Made by a program: the position numbers and the translations under genes | The notes under the pieces: generated by a model | Database searches by the model: none | Seen by the model: the letters and a program-made list of their open reading frames with translations, nothing else | Told to the model about the DNA's origin: nothing | Shown here: piece by piece, positions 5,156 through 5,265 of the stretch | Layout: each line of letters begins with the position of its first letter | Numbering within the stretch: position 1 is the stretch's first letter | Source of the DNA: JAXFQS01 sp034178815 | GTDB lineage: Bacteria; Verrucomicrobiota; Kiritimatiellia; RFP12; DVOR01 | Direction: 5' to 3' | DNA length: 5,265 bases | NCBI GenBank assembly: GCA_034178815.1 | Contig: JAXFQS010000092.1 | Coordinates: 1 to 5,265 of the forward strand

Positions 5156-5265
5156 GCACGAATGCGTCCGCCGCCGCCCCCAAAAGCCACCTATCCCCGG
5201 ATGCGGAAGATACGCACCTTCGCCCCCCGCAGATAGCCACCTCCAGCCCCCGAAGGTGGCAATGT
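5156..5265. repeat. Gene-free C-rich end region with short inverted and direct repeats
   Basis: No reading frame is convincing here. Short repeats are packed together. AGCCACCT occurs at 5185-5192 and 5235-5242. GCCACCT (5236-5242) is the inverse of AGGTGGC (5254-5260) with an 11-base loop. CACCTTCG (5215-5222) is the inverse of CGAAGGTG (5251-5258), so two hairpins compete for the same 3' arm. None is followed by a T-tract. The structure runs to the window edge and may continue beyond it. Confidence 0.5.

Overview
The window is a GC-rich bacterial segment with four complete protein-coding genes and short, compact intergenic regions. It carries an exported GH2 beta-galactosidase, Shine-Dalgarno-like sites before two genes, sigma70-type promoters and intrinsic terminators. 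A Verrucomicrobiota/PVC-type or similar carbohydrate-degrading Gram-negative would fit. That is inference from gene style only, because no rRNA or taxon-specific marker is present.

Layout, left to right. Bases 1-197 hold a C-rich tandem repeat with a 92-bp period, two copies plus a decayed third; each core contains a perfect 14-bp GC palindrome. A strong intrinsic terminator (282-310) closes a minus-strand gene (335-835) for a small FHA-domain protein with a C-terminal membrane anchor. The 55-bp gap at 836-890 carries two back-to-back promoters whose -10 boxes overlap. The leftward one drives the FHA gene, and the rightward one drives a DUF192-family protein (891-1256, plus strand) that probably starts on a leaderless transcript. 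A hairpin at 1312-1346 separates the convergent DUF192 and lacZ genes. The main gene is lacZ (1360-4566, minus strand), a full-length 1068-residue beta-galactosidase with all catalytic motifs and an N-terminal export signal. It lies 36 bp downstream of pgpA (minus strand, start most likely 5115, stop 4603), a phosphatidylglycerophosphatase A gene with its own good promoter and again almost no leader. The last 110 bases contain no gene, only short C-rich inverted and direct repeats cut by the window edge.

Functionally this looks like ordinary chromosome. pgpA makes phosphatidylglycerol and lacZ hydrolyses beta-galactosides outside the cytoplasm. The FHA protein would be a membrane-anchored phosphothreonine reader, and the DUF192 protein has no established role. 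I see no mobile element, CRISPR array, defence system or clear novel system. The points most worth a second look are the palindrome-bearing tandem repeat, the interlocked divergent promoters, the two leaderless-looking starts, and a G/C strand skew that flips in the middle of genes regardless of their orientation.
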